From NCBI GenBank assembly GCA_016208415.1, contig JACQYB010000054.1, forward strand, positions 19,081 through 83,080: a DNA stretch of 64,000 nt, written 5' to 3'. The position numbers were made by a program, and so were the translations under genes. Below, in pieces: positions 9,530-18,451 of the stretch (position 1 is its first letter; the number at the start of each line of letters is the position of its first letter). The DNA is from Betaproteobacteria bacterium (lineage in GTDB: Bacteria; Pseudomonadota; Gammaproteobacteria; Burkholderiales; Rhodocyclaceae). The notes beneath the pieces were generated by a model. The model was not told where the DNA came from and did no database searches. It saw nothing but the letters and a program-made list of their open reading frames with translations.

Positions 9530-9556
9530 GGCGGCGCATCAGGCGAGCGCACGCCG

Positions 9557-10021
9557 CTAGAGATCCCAGGACCCGATGTCGGCATCAATGCCGGTGCCAC
9601 CAGGCTGGTTGTCGGCGCCGTAGCTGAACACATCGATCTCGCCCCTCACCCCGGGGTTGAGATAGTGATAGGGACTACCCCACGGATCCTTGGGCAAGCG
9701 TTCAAGATAGCCGCCGGCCTTCCAGTTGCGCGGCACCGGGGCCGCAGACGGCGCGGTAACCAGCGCCTGCAGGCCCTGCTCAGTGGTGGGATAGCGCTGG
9801 TTGTCGAGGCGGTAGAGCTTGAGCGCCTGCAGGATGGTGCTGATGTCCTGCTTCGCGGCGATGCCCCTCGCTTCGTCCGGTCGGCTCATGATCCTGGGCA
9901 CCACCAGCGCCGCCAGCACCCCCAGGATCACCACCACCACCATGATCTCGATGAGCGTGAAGCCCCGCTGCTGCCCCGGCACCCGCCACGCCCGGACTCC
10001 CTGTCCCTGCACCCGTGCCAT
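9557..10021 (-). CDS. gspG: Type II secretion major pseudopilin GspG
   Basis: A 154-residue major pseudopilin if started at ATG 10021; an upstream ATG at 10057 would add 12 residues. The leader ends in QQRG, followed by [20 protein letters not shown]. The conserved GspG features follow: [24 protein letters not shown] and the Ca2+-binding loop region [13 protein letters not shown]...DIGSWDL. GspG polymerises into the periplasmic pseudopilus that pushes folded substrates through the GspD secretin. Confidence 0.93.
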   Translation of the reverse strand: MARVQGQGVRAWRVPGQQRGFTLIEIMVVVVILGVLAALVVPRIMSRPDEARGIAAKQDISTILQALKLYRLDNQRYPTTEQGLQALVTAPSAAPVPRNWKAGGYLERLPKDPWGSPYHYLNPGVRGEIDVFSYGADNQPGGTGIDADIGSWDL

Positions 10022-10109
10022 GCTCAATCCCCCGTGTCCCGAATTCCCGTCTGCCACCCTTCGCGGTCGACAGACGCCCCGGCTTCACCCGCCTGGCCCG
10101 ACTCCGGGT

Positions 10110-10712
10110 TCATTGCCCCTGCGGGGGAGTGGCCGCCGAAGCCTGCTCCGCATCCCCGCCTTCATTGCCGTCCCGGGCCGCGCCCCCAAACTGGTCCGGC
10201 GCGCTGCGGCGCGGCTGCGGAACGCCTCGTGCCATGGCCGCGGACTCCGTCCCGGCCACATCTTCCCGCGCCCCCTCCTCCAGCCGCACCACGATCCGGC
10301 GAGCGCCGCTGCGCAGCACCGCCTGGTCCGCCAGCACTTCGTCCAGGATCAGCCCCGGCCTGACCTCATGTCCGACCACCGCGGGAAGCGACTCGCCGGC
10401 GTCGGACACGAAGATGGCGAAGCTGTCGCGGGCACCCGCCGCATGCACGCCGAAAAGCTTCAGGTCGGAAACGCCACCGTCTTCGATCGCCTCGGCGTCC
10501 GGACGCCTGCCAAAAACCGCCGCAGCGCCCACCGCGTCCGCCAACGCCACAGGACTGCCGCCGGCTGCGGCAGCGCCTGAAATGGCCCCCGGGGCCTCCA
10601 GCGGCGCCACCAGTCGCCAGACCCAGTAGGCGACGCTAATCGCCAGCGCCAGGAACAGCAGCAGGTAGGTCAACCACGTGCCCGACTTGCGGGGAAGCAC
10701 AACGATCCTCAT
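10110..10712 (-). CDS. gspC: Type II secretion system protein GspC
   Basis: A 200-residue protein with a short cytoplasmic tail, one membrane helix (WLTYLLLFLALAISVAYWVWRL) and a periplasmic homology region (FGRRPDAEA, LKLFGVHAA, SFAIFVSDAGE). GspC links the inner-membrane platform to the GspD secretin. There is no PDZ or coiled-coil domain after the HR domain, only a low-complexity Arg/Ala/Gly-rich tail. The start at 10712 is the only ATG just before the membrane helix. The longer open frame upstream overlaps gspD on the other strand and is rejected. It is the first gene of the leftward arm and is divergent from gspD. Confidence 0.85.
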   Translation of the reverse strand: MRIVVLPRKSGTWLTYLLLFLALAISVAYWVWRLVAPLEAPGAISGAAAAGGSPVALADAVGAAAVFGRRPDAEAIEDGGVSDLKLFGVHAAGARDSFAIFVSDAGESLPAVVGHEVRPGLILDEVLADQAVLRSGARRIVVRLEEGAREDVAGTESAAMARGVPQPRRSAPDQFGGAARDGNEGGDAEQASAATPPQGQ

Positions 10713-10810
10713 GATGACGTTCAGACTAACACCCGCTACCTCGGGAAAGAAGCCGAATTGGCACGTCTTTCGTCCCCTTTCTGCCGAAATGGCAAGCCGG
10801 GGCGGAGTGT

Positions 10811-10816
10811 TATGAT
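10811..10816 (+). promoter_or_regulatory. Possible -10 box for gspD
   Basis: TATGAT lies in the 165-bp gspC/gspD divergent region. The -35 region about 17 bp upstream is poor. If this box is used, transcription would start near 10823. That rules out the ATG at 10812 and supports the GTG at 10878 as the gspD start. Confidence 0.35.
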
Positions 10817-10877
10817 CTGCCGCGTCGTCGCAATCCGTTGCAATTCGTCGCCCGGCGACATTATCCTGGAATTCCAC

Positions 10878-13040
10878 GTGACCGGACCCGTGAGCCCGAA
10901 CCGCCGCATCCCGCGTGTCCCGCCATGGGGTTCGGCCGCGCTGTGGCTGGCCCGATGCACCGTGGCGATCCTCCTGGGCCTTTCGGCACCGCTGGCACGC
11001 ACCGCCGAGGAGAACGTGACCCTCAACTTCGTCGGCGCGGAGATCGAGCCGGTCATCAAGGCAGTCGGCCAGATCACCGGCAAGAATTTCCTCATCGATC
11101 CGCGGGTCAAGGGCACGATCAACATCACCACCCCCACCCCGGTTCCCCGCTCCCAGGTGTTCGAGATCTTCCTCGCCGCGCTGCGCCTGCAGGGCTTTAC
11201 GGCGGTGGAGTCCAGCGGGATCGTGCAGATCCTGCCCGAGGCCGACGCAAAACTCCACTCCGTGCCCACCCAGCGCGACCGCGGCGCACGGACCACCGAT
11301 TCCAACCGCATCGTCACCCAGGTGTTCGCGCTCAGGCACGAATCGGCAGCCATGCTGGTGCCGGTGCTGCGTCCGCTCATCTCGCCCAACAACACCGTCG
11401 CCGCCTACGCCAACAACAATACCCTGGTGGTGACGGACTACGCCGACAACGTCCAGCGCATCGGCAGGATCATCGAGTCCATCGACCAGCCGGGCACCGG
11501 CGACCCTCAGGTGGTGCGCCTGTACAACGCCACGGCCGCCGAGGTCGCGCAAACCGTCCTGCGCCTGCTCTACGAACAGCCCGGCGGGAGCGCCCAGGGC
11601 GCCGCCCCGGGAGATCCCGGCCAGCGCGTGAGCATCGTGGCCGACACACGCACCAACAGCATCATCATCCGCGGCGAAAACCCGTCGAAGATCGGGCGGG
11701 TGCGCCGGCTCATCGCCCAGTTGGACCAGCCCCACAACAACGGCGTCGCGGGCAACCTGCGCGTGATCCACCTGCGCAACGCCGATGCCATCAAGGTGGC
11801 GGAGGTGCTGCGCGGCTCGCTGGCGAACGCCTCCCAGAATGCCGGCGGTGTCGAGGGCGCCGCGGGCTCCCCTGCGGGCGGGGGCGCCCCCCCCGCGGGG
11901 TTGCAAGGGGGCCGCTCGAGCGCGGAAGGCATCGGCCACGGGGCAGTGCTGGCCGACCCGGCCACCAATTCGCTCATCATCAACGCGCCGGAACCGGAGT
12001 TCAACGCCCTGCGCGCGGTGATCGAACGTCTGGATACCAAGCGCGTCCAGGTCTTCGTCGAGGCGCTGATACTCGAAGTCTCCTCCGACAAGGCGGCGGA
12101 ATTCGGCATCCAGTGGCTCAACCTGCAGAACACCGTGGCCGGGGCCGGGCGCGGGCCCATGGGTGGCTCGGTGTTCGGCGATTCCGGGACGAACATCATC
12201 GCCAGCGCGCAGAGCCCCGGAACCATCGGCAAGGGCCTGACCATCGGCATCGTGCGCGGCCAGATCAACATTCCCGGCATCGGCACCATCGCCAACCTGG
12301 GCATGCTGGCGCGCGCACTGGAGACCAACGCCAACGCCAACATCCTGTCCACGCCCAACCTCATCACGATGGACAACGAGGAGGCCAAGATCGTCATCGG
12401 CCAGAACGTGCCGTTCATCACCGGCCAGTACGTCACGCCCGGGGCCACCGCCGCCACGCTCGTGCCCTTCCAGACCATCGAGCGCAAGGACATCGGCCTG
12501 ACGCTGCGCATCCGCCCCACCGTCTCCGAGGGCGGCGCCATCAAGATGAAGATCTTCCAGGAGGTGTCGTCGGTGCAGGACCGCACCAATACCGCGGGCA
12601 TCATCACCAACAAGCGCTCCATCGAGTCGCTGGTGGAGGTGGAGGACGGCCTGATCATCGCCCTGGGCGGGCTGATCGAAGACCGCCGCGACAATGGCGT
12701 GGAGCAGGTGCCACTACTTGGGGACATCCCGGTGCTGGGCCATCTGTTCCGCTACGAAAACCGGCGCTCGGTCAAGACCAACCTCATGGTGTTCCTGCGC
12801 CCGCAGATCCTGCGCGACGGCCCCGCGGTGCAGCGCGCCTCCTACGACCGCTACAATTTCCTCATGGGCGAGCAGTACCGCAACCAGCCGCGGCCCCACC
12901 CGCTGCTGCCGGACTATCCCGTGCCCACCTGGCCACCGGTCTCGCCGCTGCCCGCGCCGCCGGGTGTGCCGCCTGCACCCTCCGCGCCGCTCTCTCCGTC
13001 CGGCGAGGGGCGCGGCTCCAACGTCCAGCGCCCGGCTTGA
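10878..13040 (+). CDS. gspD: Type II secretion system secretin GspD
   Basis: About 720 residues with the full secretin layout. A signal peptide (ARCTVAILLGLSAPLARTAEE) is followed by an N0 domain (VTLNFVGAEIEPVIKAVGQITGKNFLID, given here in part), N1-N3 repeats with Gly-rich linkers (around 11,870-11,920) and the secretin core with VPFITGQYVT and EVEDGLIIALGGLIED. It forms the outer-membrane channel. The GTG at 10878 is preferred because it gives a standard signal peptide; upstream in-frame ATGs at 10758 and 10812 add improbable residues. A Pro-rich C-terminal tail ends the protein. gspE follows after 48 bp. Confidence 0.92.
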   Translation: MTGPVSPNRRIPRVPPWGSAALWLARCTVAILLGLSAPLARTAEENVTLNFVGAEIEPVIKAVGQITGKNFLIDPRVKGTINITTPTPVPRSQVFEIFLAALRLQGFTAVESSGIVQILPEADAKLHSVPTQRDRGARTTDSNRIVTQVFALRHESAAMLVPVLRPLISPNNTVAAYANNNTLVVTDYADNVQRIGRIIESIDQPGTGDPQVVRLYNATAAEVAQTVLRLLYEQPGGSAQGAAPGDPGQRVSIVADTRTNSIIIRGENPSKIGRVRRLIAQLDQPHNNGVAGNLRVIHLRNADAIKVAEVLRGSLANASQNAGGVEGAAGSPAGGGAPPAGLQGGRSSAEGIGHGAVLADPATNSLIINAPEPEFNALRAVIERLDTKRVQVFVEALILEVSSDKAAEFGIQWLNLQNTVAGAGRGPMGGSVFGDSGTNIIASAQSPGTIGKGLTIGIVRGQINIPGIGTIANLGMLARALETNANANILSTPNLITMDNEEAKIVIGQNVPFITGQYVTPGATAATLVPFQTIERKDIGLTLRIRPTVSEGGAIKMKIFQEVSSVQDRTNTAGIITNKRSIESLVEVEDGLIIALGGLIEDRRDNGVEQVPLLGDIPVLGHLFRYENRRSVKTNLMVFLRPQILRDGPAVQRASYDRYNFLMGEQYRNQPRPHPLLPDYPVPTWPPVSPLPAPPGVPPAPSAPLSPSGEGRGSNVQRPA

Positions 13041-13088
13041 CGGCGTCCGCCGGCACGCTCGACCGGACAACGCGAGACGAACCCGCCC

Positions 13089-14570
13089 GTGGCCTCCCGG
13101 CTCGAATCCGCCTCCCACCTGCCCTTTGCCTTCGCCCGCAGCCACGGCGTGCTGCTCGCCGCCCGCGACGAGCGCGAGGCCCGCCTGCTGGTGCGGCGCA
13201 ACGCCAGCCTGGAGGCGATCTCCGAGATCCGGCGCGTGCTTGGCGTGGCCCTGGCGGTGGAGGTCATCGACGAGGAGGATTTCGCCCGCCGCCTCTCCGA
13301 GACCTACGCCCAGGGCGAATCCGGTGAACGCCTGGCGCTGGAACTGGAACAGGACATCGATCTTTCCCGCCTCGCCCAGGAACTGCCGCGCATCGAGGAA
13401 CTGCTGGACGCCGACGACGATGCACCCATCATCCGCGTCATCAACGCGCTGTTCATGCGGGCGCTGAAGGAAGGCGCCTCGGACATGCACATCGAGCCCT
13501 TCGAGGCGCGCTCGGTGACGCGCTTCCGCATCGACGGCATGCTGCGCGACGTGTTCGACACCAGCCGCGCGTTGCACGCTGCGATGGTCTCGCGCATCAA
13601 GATCATGGCCAGCCTGGACATCGCCGAGAAACGCCTGCCCCAGGACGGGCGCATCACCCTCAAGCTGGCCGGCAAGCCGGTGGATGTGCGCGTGTCCACC
13701 CTGCCCACCGGCCACGGCGAGCGCGTGGTGCTGCGCCTGCTGGACAAGGAGGCGGGACGGCTGGACCTCACCCGACTGGGCATGGGTTCCACCACGCTGG
13801 AGGAGTTCCGCGCCCTCATCCGCCAGCCCCACGGCATCATTCTCGTCACCGGCCCCACCGGCTCGGGCAAGACCACGACGCTCTACGCCGCGCTGGAACA
13901 GATCGACACCACCACGCTCAACGTCATGACCGTGGAGGATCCCATCGAGTACCTGATCCACGGCATCGGCCAGACCCAGGTCAATGCCCGCATCGACCTG
14001 AGCTTTGCCAAGGCGCTGCGCGCCATCCTGCGCCAGGACCCGGACGTGATCATGATCGGCGAGATACGCGACCTGGAAACGGCGCAGATCGCCATCCAGG
14101 CCAGCCTCACCGGCCATCTGGTGCTGGCCACCCTGCACACCAACGACGCCGTGAGCTCCGTGACCCGCCTGCTGGACATGGGCATCGAGCCCTTCCTGCT
14201 GGCCTCCAGCCTCATCGGCGTGGTGGCGCAGCGGCTGGCGCGTCGGTTGTGCCCCTTCTGCCGGCGCCCCGCCGCTGCCGATGCTTCGGAGGCGGCGCTG
14301 TTCAACGGCCAGGGTGCTCCGGCGGTGATCCACCATGCCGGCGCCTGCCCCGCCTGCAACCAGACGGGCTACCGCGGCCGCAGTGGCATCTACGAGCTGC
14401 TGCGCCTGGATGACGGATTGCGCCAGCTCATCCACGCCGGTGCCGGCGAACAGGCCCTGCGCGAGCGCGCCCTGCAGCAGGGCATGAAGACCCTGCGCCA
14501 GGATGGCATGCGCTGGGTCGCCGCCGGGGAGACGACGGTGGAAGAAATCCTGCGCGTCACCCGCGAGTAG
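13089..14570 (+). CDS. gspE: Type II secretion ATPase GspE
   Basis: A 493-residue cytoplasmic hexameric ATPase that powers pseudopilus assembly. An N-terminal GspL-binding domain is followed by the core: SDMHIEPFE at about 131, Walker A GPTGSGKTTT at 255-264, Asp box and Walker B region VIMIGEIRD, and His box LATLHTND. A zinc-binding Cys4 site has pairs Cys388/Cys391 and Cys420/Cys423, the hallmark that separates GspE from PilT-type ATPases. It starts at GTG. The gene lies between gspD and gspF in the rightward arm. Confidence 0.94.
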   Translation: MASRLESASHLPFAFARSHGVLLAARDEREARLLVRRNASLEAISEIRRVLGVALAVEVIDEEDFARRLSETYAQGESGERLALELEQDIDLSRLAQELPRIEELLDADDDAPIIRVINALFMRALKEGASDMHIEPFEARSVTRFRIDGMLRDVFDTSRALHAAMVSRIKIMASLDIAEKRLPQDGRITLKLAGKPVDVRVSTLPTGHGERVVLRLLDKEAGRLDLTRLGMGSTTLEEFRALIRQPHGIILVTGPTGSGKTTTLYAALEQIDTTTLNVMTVEDPIEYLIHGIGQTQVNARIDLSFAKALRAILRQDPDVIMIGEIRDLETAQIAIQASLTGHLVLATLHTNDAVSSVTRLLDMGIEPFLLASSLIGVVAQRLARRLCPFCRRPAAADASEAALFNGQGAPAVIHHAGACPACNQTGYRGRSGIYELLRLDDGLRQLIHAGAGEQALRERALQQGMKTLRQDGMRWVAAGETTVEEILRVTRE

Positions 14571-14607
14571 GGCTCTGCCCCGCGCCACGATGAGCCGCAA
14601 GCCCTGA

Positions 14608-15831
14608 ATGACCGCCTTCCGCTACAAGGCCCTGGACGCTTCCGGCAAGGCCACCTCCGGCATGCTGGAATCCGACTCCGCCAAGCAGGTGCGGGTGCGG
14701 CTGCGCGAGCAGAATCTGGTTCCGGTGGCCGTGGAGCCGGTGAACCGCCCGGCCGATCACGATGCGGCCGGCGGTGTGCTGCCGCGCCTGCGTGGCGGCA
14801 TCGGTGCGACCGCCCTGGCACTGCTCACGCGCCAGTTCGCCACGCTTCTCGGCGCCGGCATGACCATCGAGCAGGCCCTGAACGCCCTCATCGAGCAAGG
14901 CGAGACGGCGCGGGAAAAGGCGGTGCTCGCGGGAGTCCGATCCGAGGTGATGGCGGGGCACAGCCTGGCCAGTGCGATGCGGCGCTTTCCGCGGGTCTTT
15001 CCCGACATCTACGCCACACTGGTCATGGCCGGGGAGCAGTCGGGGCAGATCAGCCAGGTCATGCTCAAGCTGGCGGACTACATGGAGGCGCGCCACGCCC
15101 TGCGCCAGAAGGTGATCACCGCCATGATCTATCCGGCCATCGTCACGGTGGTGGCCTTCGCGGTCATTGCGGCACTGCTGACTTACGTCGTGCCCCAGGT
15201 GGTGTCCGTGTTCACGCAGACGCGGCAGGCTCTGCCGCTACTCACCCGCGGGCTCATCGTCGTGAGCGATTTCCTGCGCGCCACGTGGTGGATGTGGCTG
15301 GCCGGGGGCGTCGGCGCCGGCTTGATGCTGCGCCGGGCACTTCGCCAGGAGGCATTCCGCATGCGCTGGCAAGGGCTGTTGCTGCGTCTGCCGGTGGCCG
15401 GCGGCCTGATGCGCGCCATCGCCACGGCGAGGTTTTCCAGCGCCATGTCCATTCTTGCGGGTAGCGGCGTACCCATGCTGCGATCACTGGAAACGGGGGC
15501 CGGCTTGACGGGAAACCTGCCCATGCAGCGTGCCGTGGAGGCCGCGACACAGCAGGTGCGCGAAGGCGCGAGCCTGGCGGCCGCCCTCAAGCGTGCCGGC
15601 GGCTTTCCGCCGATGCTGGTGCATCTCATCGCCAGCGGCGAAGCCACCGGGCGGCTGGACCACACGCTGTCCACCGCCGCCCGTCAGCAGGAATCCGAGG
15701 TCGCCGCGCGGCTGTCGGTGCTCACCGCCCTGGTGGAGCCGGCGCTCATCCTGATCATGGGCGGCGTGGTAATGGTGATCGTGCTGGCGGTACTGATGCC
15801 CATCATCGAGATGAATCAGTTGGTGCGGTAG
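14608..15831 (+). CDS. gspF: Type II secretion inner-membrane platform protein GspF
   Basis: A 407-residue polytopic platform protein with two T2SSF domains (about residues 70-195 and 275-400). Membrane segments lie near 170-190, 220-245 and 375-395. Typical features are LLTRQFATLLGAGMTIEQAL, PRVFPDIYATLVMAGEQSG and the repeat FSSAMSILAGSGVPML. GspF anchors the pseudopilus base and contacts GspE and GspL. It closes the rightward arm; the next gene converges on it. Confidence 0.94.
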   Translation: MTAFRYKALDASGKATSGMLESDSAKQVRVRLREQNLVPVAVEPVNRPADHDAAGGVLPRLRGGIGATALALLTRQFATLLGAGMTIEQALNALIEQGETAREKAVLAGVRSEVMAGHSLASAMRRFPRVFPDIYATLVMAGEQSGQISQVMLKLADYMEARHALRQKVITAMIYPAIVTVVAFAVIAALLTYVVPQVVSVFTQTRQALPLLTRGLIVVSDFLRATWWMWLAGGVGAGLMLRRALRQEAFRMRWQGLLLRLPVAGGLMRAIATARFSSAMSILAGSGVPMLRSLETGAGLTGNLPMQRAVEAATQQVREGASLAAALKRAGGFPPMLVHLIASGEATGRLDHTLSTAARQQESEVAARLSVLTALVEPALILIMGGVVMVIVLAVLMPIIEMNQLVR

Positions 15832-15903
15832 GTGCGCGATGCCCGCCGGCACGACACGGCTACGCGACGCCAGGCGAAATGCCGCCGGAGCCTGTGCGAC
15901 CCT

Positions 15904-17637
15904 TCATGCAGGCATCGCCATGGGCTGCGCACTGCTGCCCACTTCAAGTTCCGGTTCCGAAAGCTGTTTGGCGAGACGATCGGCAAGCCGGCATGTGAGT
16001 GCGGTAATCGTCATGGTGGGGAAATTCGCAGCCGCGGTGGGGAACACGGAACTCCCGGTGAGGTGCAGGTTGCTCATGCCATGGACCTTGAGATCGCGGT
16101 CTACCACGCCGTCGCGCGGCGACTCGTGCATGCGCGTGCCGCCCATGTGGTGCCAGCTCCATTCCGGGTGACGCGGCCAACCGCTGTCCTGCTGCGCGAC
16201 CATCACATGGCCGGAACGCATGTGGTGGCGCAAGCCCCGCTCGGGCTCCGGCCACTCCTTGTCCTCGATGGTCGGATCGAGTTCCACATCGGCCACACGG
16301 TTCATCTTCAATTCTTCGGCAAGGATGGCCCAGTTGCGATCGAAGGTGCGGCGCACCTGCGCCCCCAGGCGCCAATCCACCAACACGCGCCGCAGGCCCA
16401 GCGCATCGCGTTCGTCCGCCAGCGTCACGCGGCTGTCGGGGTCCGGCGCCGGCTCGACGATGGTCTGGAACTTCACCCCCGTGACCCAGGACGAGATGTG
16501 GAACAGGCGCGTGAGGGCAAATCCGAAGGTGTCGATGGGATGGCCGAGCAGCCTGGCGATGTCGCCGGCCCAGGTGAACCCCGGCTGATGGGCGCCCGTG
16601 GCGCGCAGCTTCACGCGCATCAGGGCTTTGGAGGCTTCCGTCCCCTCTCCGGGGAAGAGCGAGTGGAACCACGTCTGGGCGTTGAGGATGCCTTCGCGCT
16701 CCTGCACTTGCGGGCTGAGCACGAAATGGCCGCCAAAGCTCACGCCGTGGGCCGATACCGAGGGGTTGAGGGCGTGGAAGCGGCAGTCGTAGAGCATGTT
16801 GTCCACCCACTCCTTGCGGAACCGCACCTTCCCCGACAATAGCCGCGGGTGTTCCAGGTAGAAGCGCCCAACCTGATCATGGCCGTTGCCCAGACCGGCG
16901 GTCTGCACGCTGTTGGCGTTGAGCAGCAGGCGGATGTTCTCGATCCCACCTGCGGCAAGGATGAACTGCTTCGCCTTCGCCCACACGGTTCGTCCCGACA
17001 GCGTGCGCACCTTCAGTCTTGTGACGGTCGTGGCCGCAGGGTCGGTCTCGATGTCCACGACGTTGGCGTGGAGAAAGACCTGCACATTGCGCGCGCGCTC
17101 CAGTTGCGAGCGGTATTCGGCGCCAAGCCGGGTGGGCGGACTGAACTGGAAAATGATGTCCTGCACCTGGCCGCTGGTGAGCGGCACGCGGCGAACCGTG
17201 TGCTTGTTGATGGCCCGCTCCCAGAAATCCGGATCCCATTGGTTGGGGCCGAGTTGCAACAAGGGATGGGCCCGTTCGTAGTAGGCGAGCAAGTCATCCC
17301 GGGAAATGGGCCAGCCGCTGTCGGGTACCCATTGGCGCTGGCGAAAGTCGATTTCCTCGAACGGCCGGTTCCAGCCGCCCCAGCAATTGCTGCTGCCCCC
17401 CAGATACCGGCTGCGGCAACCGTCGGCAAACTGGTACGGAATGCCGGTGCTGAGGCCGCGATTGAGGTCCATGGTGGCCTCGTCGGGCTCGAATCCCCCG
17501 CTTTCGAGTATGCAGGCGTCGATTCCCGCCCGCTCCAACTCCAGCGCCAGCGTGATGCCCGCCACCCCTGCGCCCACCACGCAGACGGTCTTCTCGATCA
17601 ACGCGCCCTCATCCAGCGTCCTGGTATCGACGAACAT
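15904..17637 (-). CDS. GMC-family FAD-dependent oxidoreductase
   Basis: A 577-residue flavoprotein. The N-terminal Rossmann motif is VVGAGVAGITLALELERAG (GAGVAG at 22-27). It is followed by GGSSNCWGGWNRPF, as in cholesterol-oxidase-like GMC enzymes, a mid-domain (AGGIENIRLLLNA) and a C-terminal GMC domain with WSWHHMGGTRMHESP and LTGSSVFPTAAANFPTMT. The His pair in WHHMGG is a candidate catalytic site. The substrate is probably an alcohol or sugar-type hydroxyl, but this cannot be resolved. The start at 17637 follows an AGGGGA ribosome site; upstream codons are not protein-like. It is monocistronic and convergent with gspF. Confidence 0.85.
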   Translation of the reverse strand: MFVDTRTLDEGALIEKTVCVVGAGVAGITLALELERAGIDACILESGGFEPDEATMDLNRGLSTGIPYQFADGCRSRYLGGSSNCWGGWNRPFEEIDFRQRQWVPDSGWPISRDDLLAYYERAHPLLQLGPNQWDPDFWERAINKHTVRRVPLTSGQVQDIIFQFSPPTRLGAEYRSQLERARNVQVFLHANVVDIETDPAATTVTRLKVRTLSGRTVWAKAKQFILAAGGIENIRLLLNANSVQTAGLGNGHDQVGRFYLEHPRLLSGKVRFRKEWVDNMLYDCRFHALNPSVSAHGVSFGGHFVLSPQVQEREGILNAQTWFHSLFPGEGTEASKALMRVKLRATGAHQPGFTWAGDIARLLGHPIDTFGFALTRLFHISSWVTGVKFQTIVEPAPDPDSRVTLADERDALGLRRVLVDWRLGAQVRRTFDRNWAILAEELKMNRVADVELDPTIEDKEWPEPERGLRHHMRSGHVMVAQQDSGWPRHPEWSWHHMGGTRMHESPRDGVVDRDLKVHGMSNLHLTGSSVFPTAAANFPTMTITALTCRLADRLAKQLSEPELEVGSSAQPMAMPA

Positions 17638-18451
17638 CCTGTTTCCCCTTTTCTCTAGCCAATGTTGGTGGCACATCACTGCGGCCGGATACGGCGCGCC
17701 CACCGGACGCAACCGTTCCCGCTCGTTTCTTGACCGCCGTGCCTATTCCCGTTTAACGGCCGTGGTCACGCACAACATTAGCGCATACCTCGCAAGCGCC
17801 TGCAATGAAATAGTTCCTGATTATGGAATGTCACAACCGTTCCCAGATCCACTTCGCGCGCCGCCGTTAAGGCGTTGGTTTTATAGCGGATAGTTCCACT
17901 TCTTCACAAGATGGAGAAGCAGAGTCCATGCAATCATATTGCTTTCTGATGATGCGTATGGCCTGTTTACACGCGTACTGTATAATTTTGCCGGGCCATT
18001 GAGGGAACCATGTACTTTGTTGCGGACGCGGGCGAAGGATGCCGTCGATGCTTGCACGTGCGTAATCACCCATGCAGGAACACAGCATCGCCCGAGCCCA
18101 CGCAGAGTCGATGGTCCGCCAGGCACTTCATCGCCGCGCTCGCGCGCGCCGCCTGAATGTCGATCGTCACCCTGCCAACGAGGCCAAGTGTTGCCGCCGA
18201 GTCGCCGACCACGCGGTATGGGCACGGAACAGGACGAAAGACACGGGGCAGCGGACCATCCCTCGCCCTGCCGGGCAGCAGCTCAGCAGCGGAAATCGGC
18301 GGCACCCGAAGGATGGGCCTGGGGCGGGCCACGCCTGCGTCCTCAGCCGCGGTGGCGCCGCGGAGGAATCACGAATTGAAAACGGCGGCGGAACACCTGC
18401 CGCCGTCATGGTGGCCTTCAGCCGGGCCAGTGGAGACGCCGACTCCGCGGA
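17638..18451. other. AT-richer intergenic region, possible promoter and micro-ORF
   Basis: About 0.8 kb between two leftward genes has no convincing protein gene. The part from about 17,750 to 18,010 is clearly more AT-rich than its surroundings. A perfect TATAAT at 17981-17986 points rightward, but its -35 is weak. It is followed by GAGGGA and an ATG at 18010 opening a 48-codon frame to 18156 that encodes four cysteines (MYFVADAGEGCRRCLHVRNH...). Coding status is unknown. On the other strand, a 73-codon frame (17867-18088) overlaps it. A leftward terminator lies at 18379-18406. Confidence 0.35.
18379..18406 (-). terminator. Rho-independent terminator of the solute-binding protein gene
   Basis: On the minus strand, ACGGCGG pairs with CCGCCGT and is followed directly by TTTT. 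It lies about 46 bp after the stop of the leftward solute-binding protein gene. Confidence 0.65.

Noticed and set aside
10758..10775. Possible sigma-54 promoter (TGGCAC) upstream of gspD
   Set aside because: The required GC of the -12 element is not at the right distance from the GG.
10713..11939. Long upstream extension of the gspC frame
   Set aside because: It is antisense to gspD and lacks protein-like composition; ATG 10712 starts right before the membrane helix.
17664..17680. TGGCAC-N-TGC resembling a sigma-54 promoter
   Set aside because: The GG-to-GC spacing is one base short and no rightward gene follows closely.
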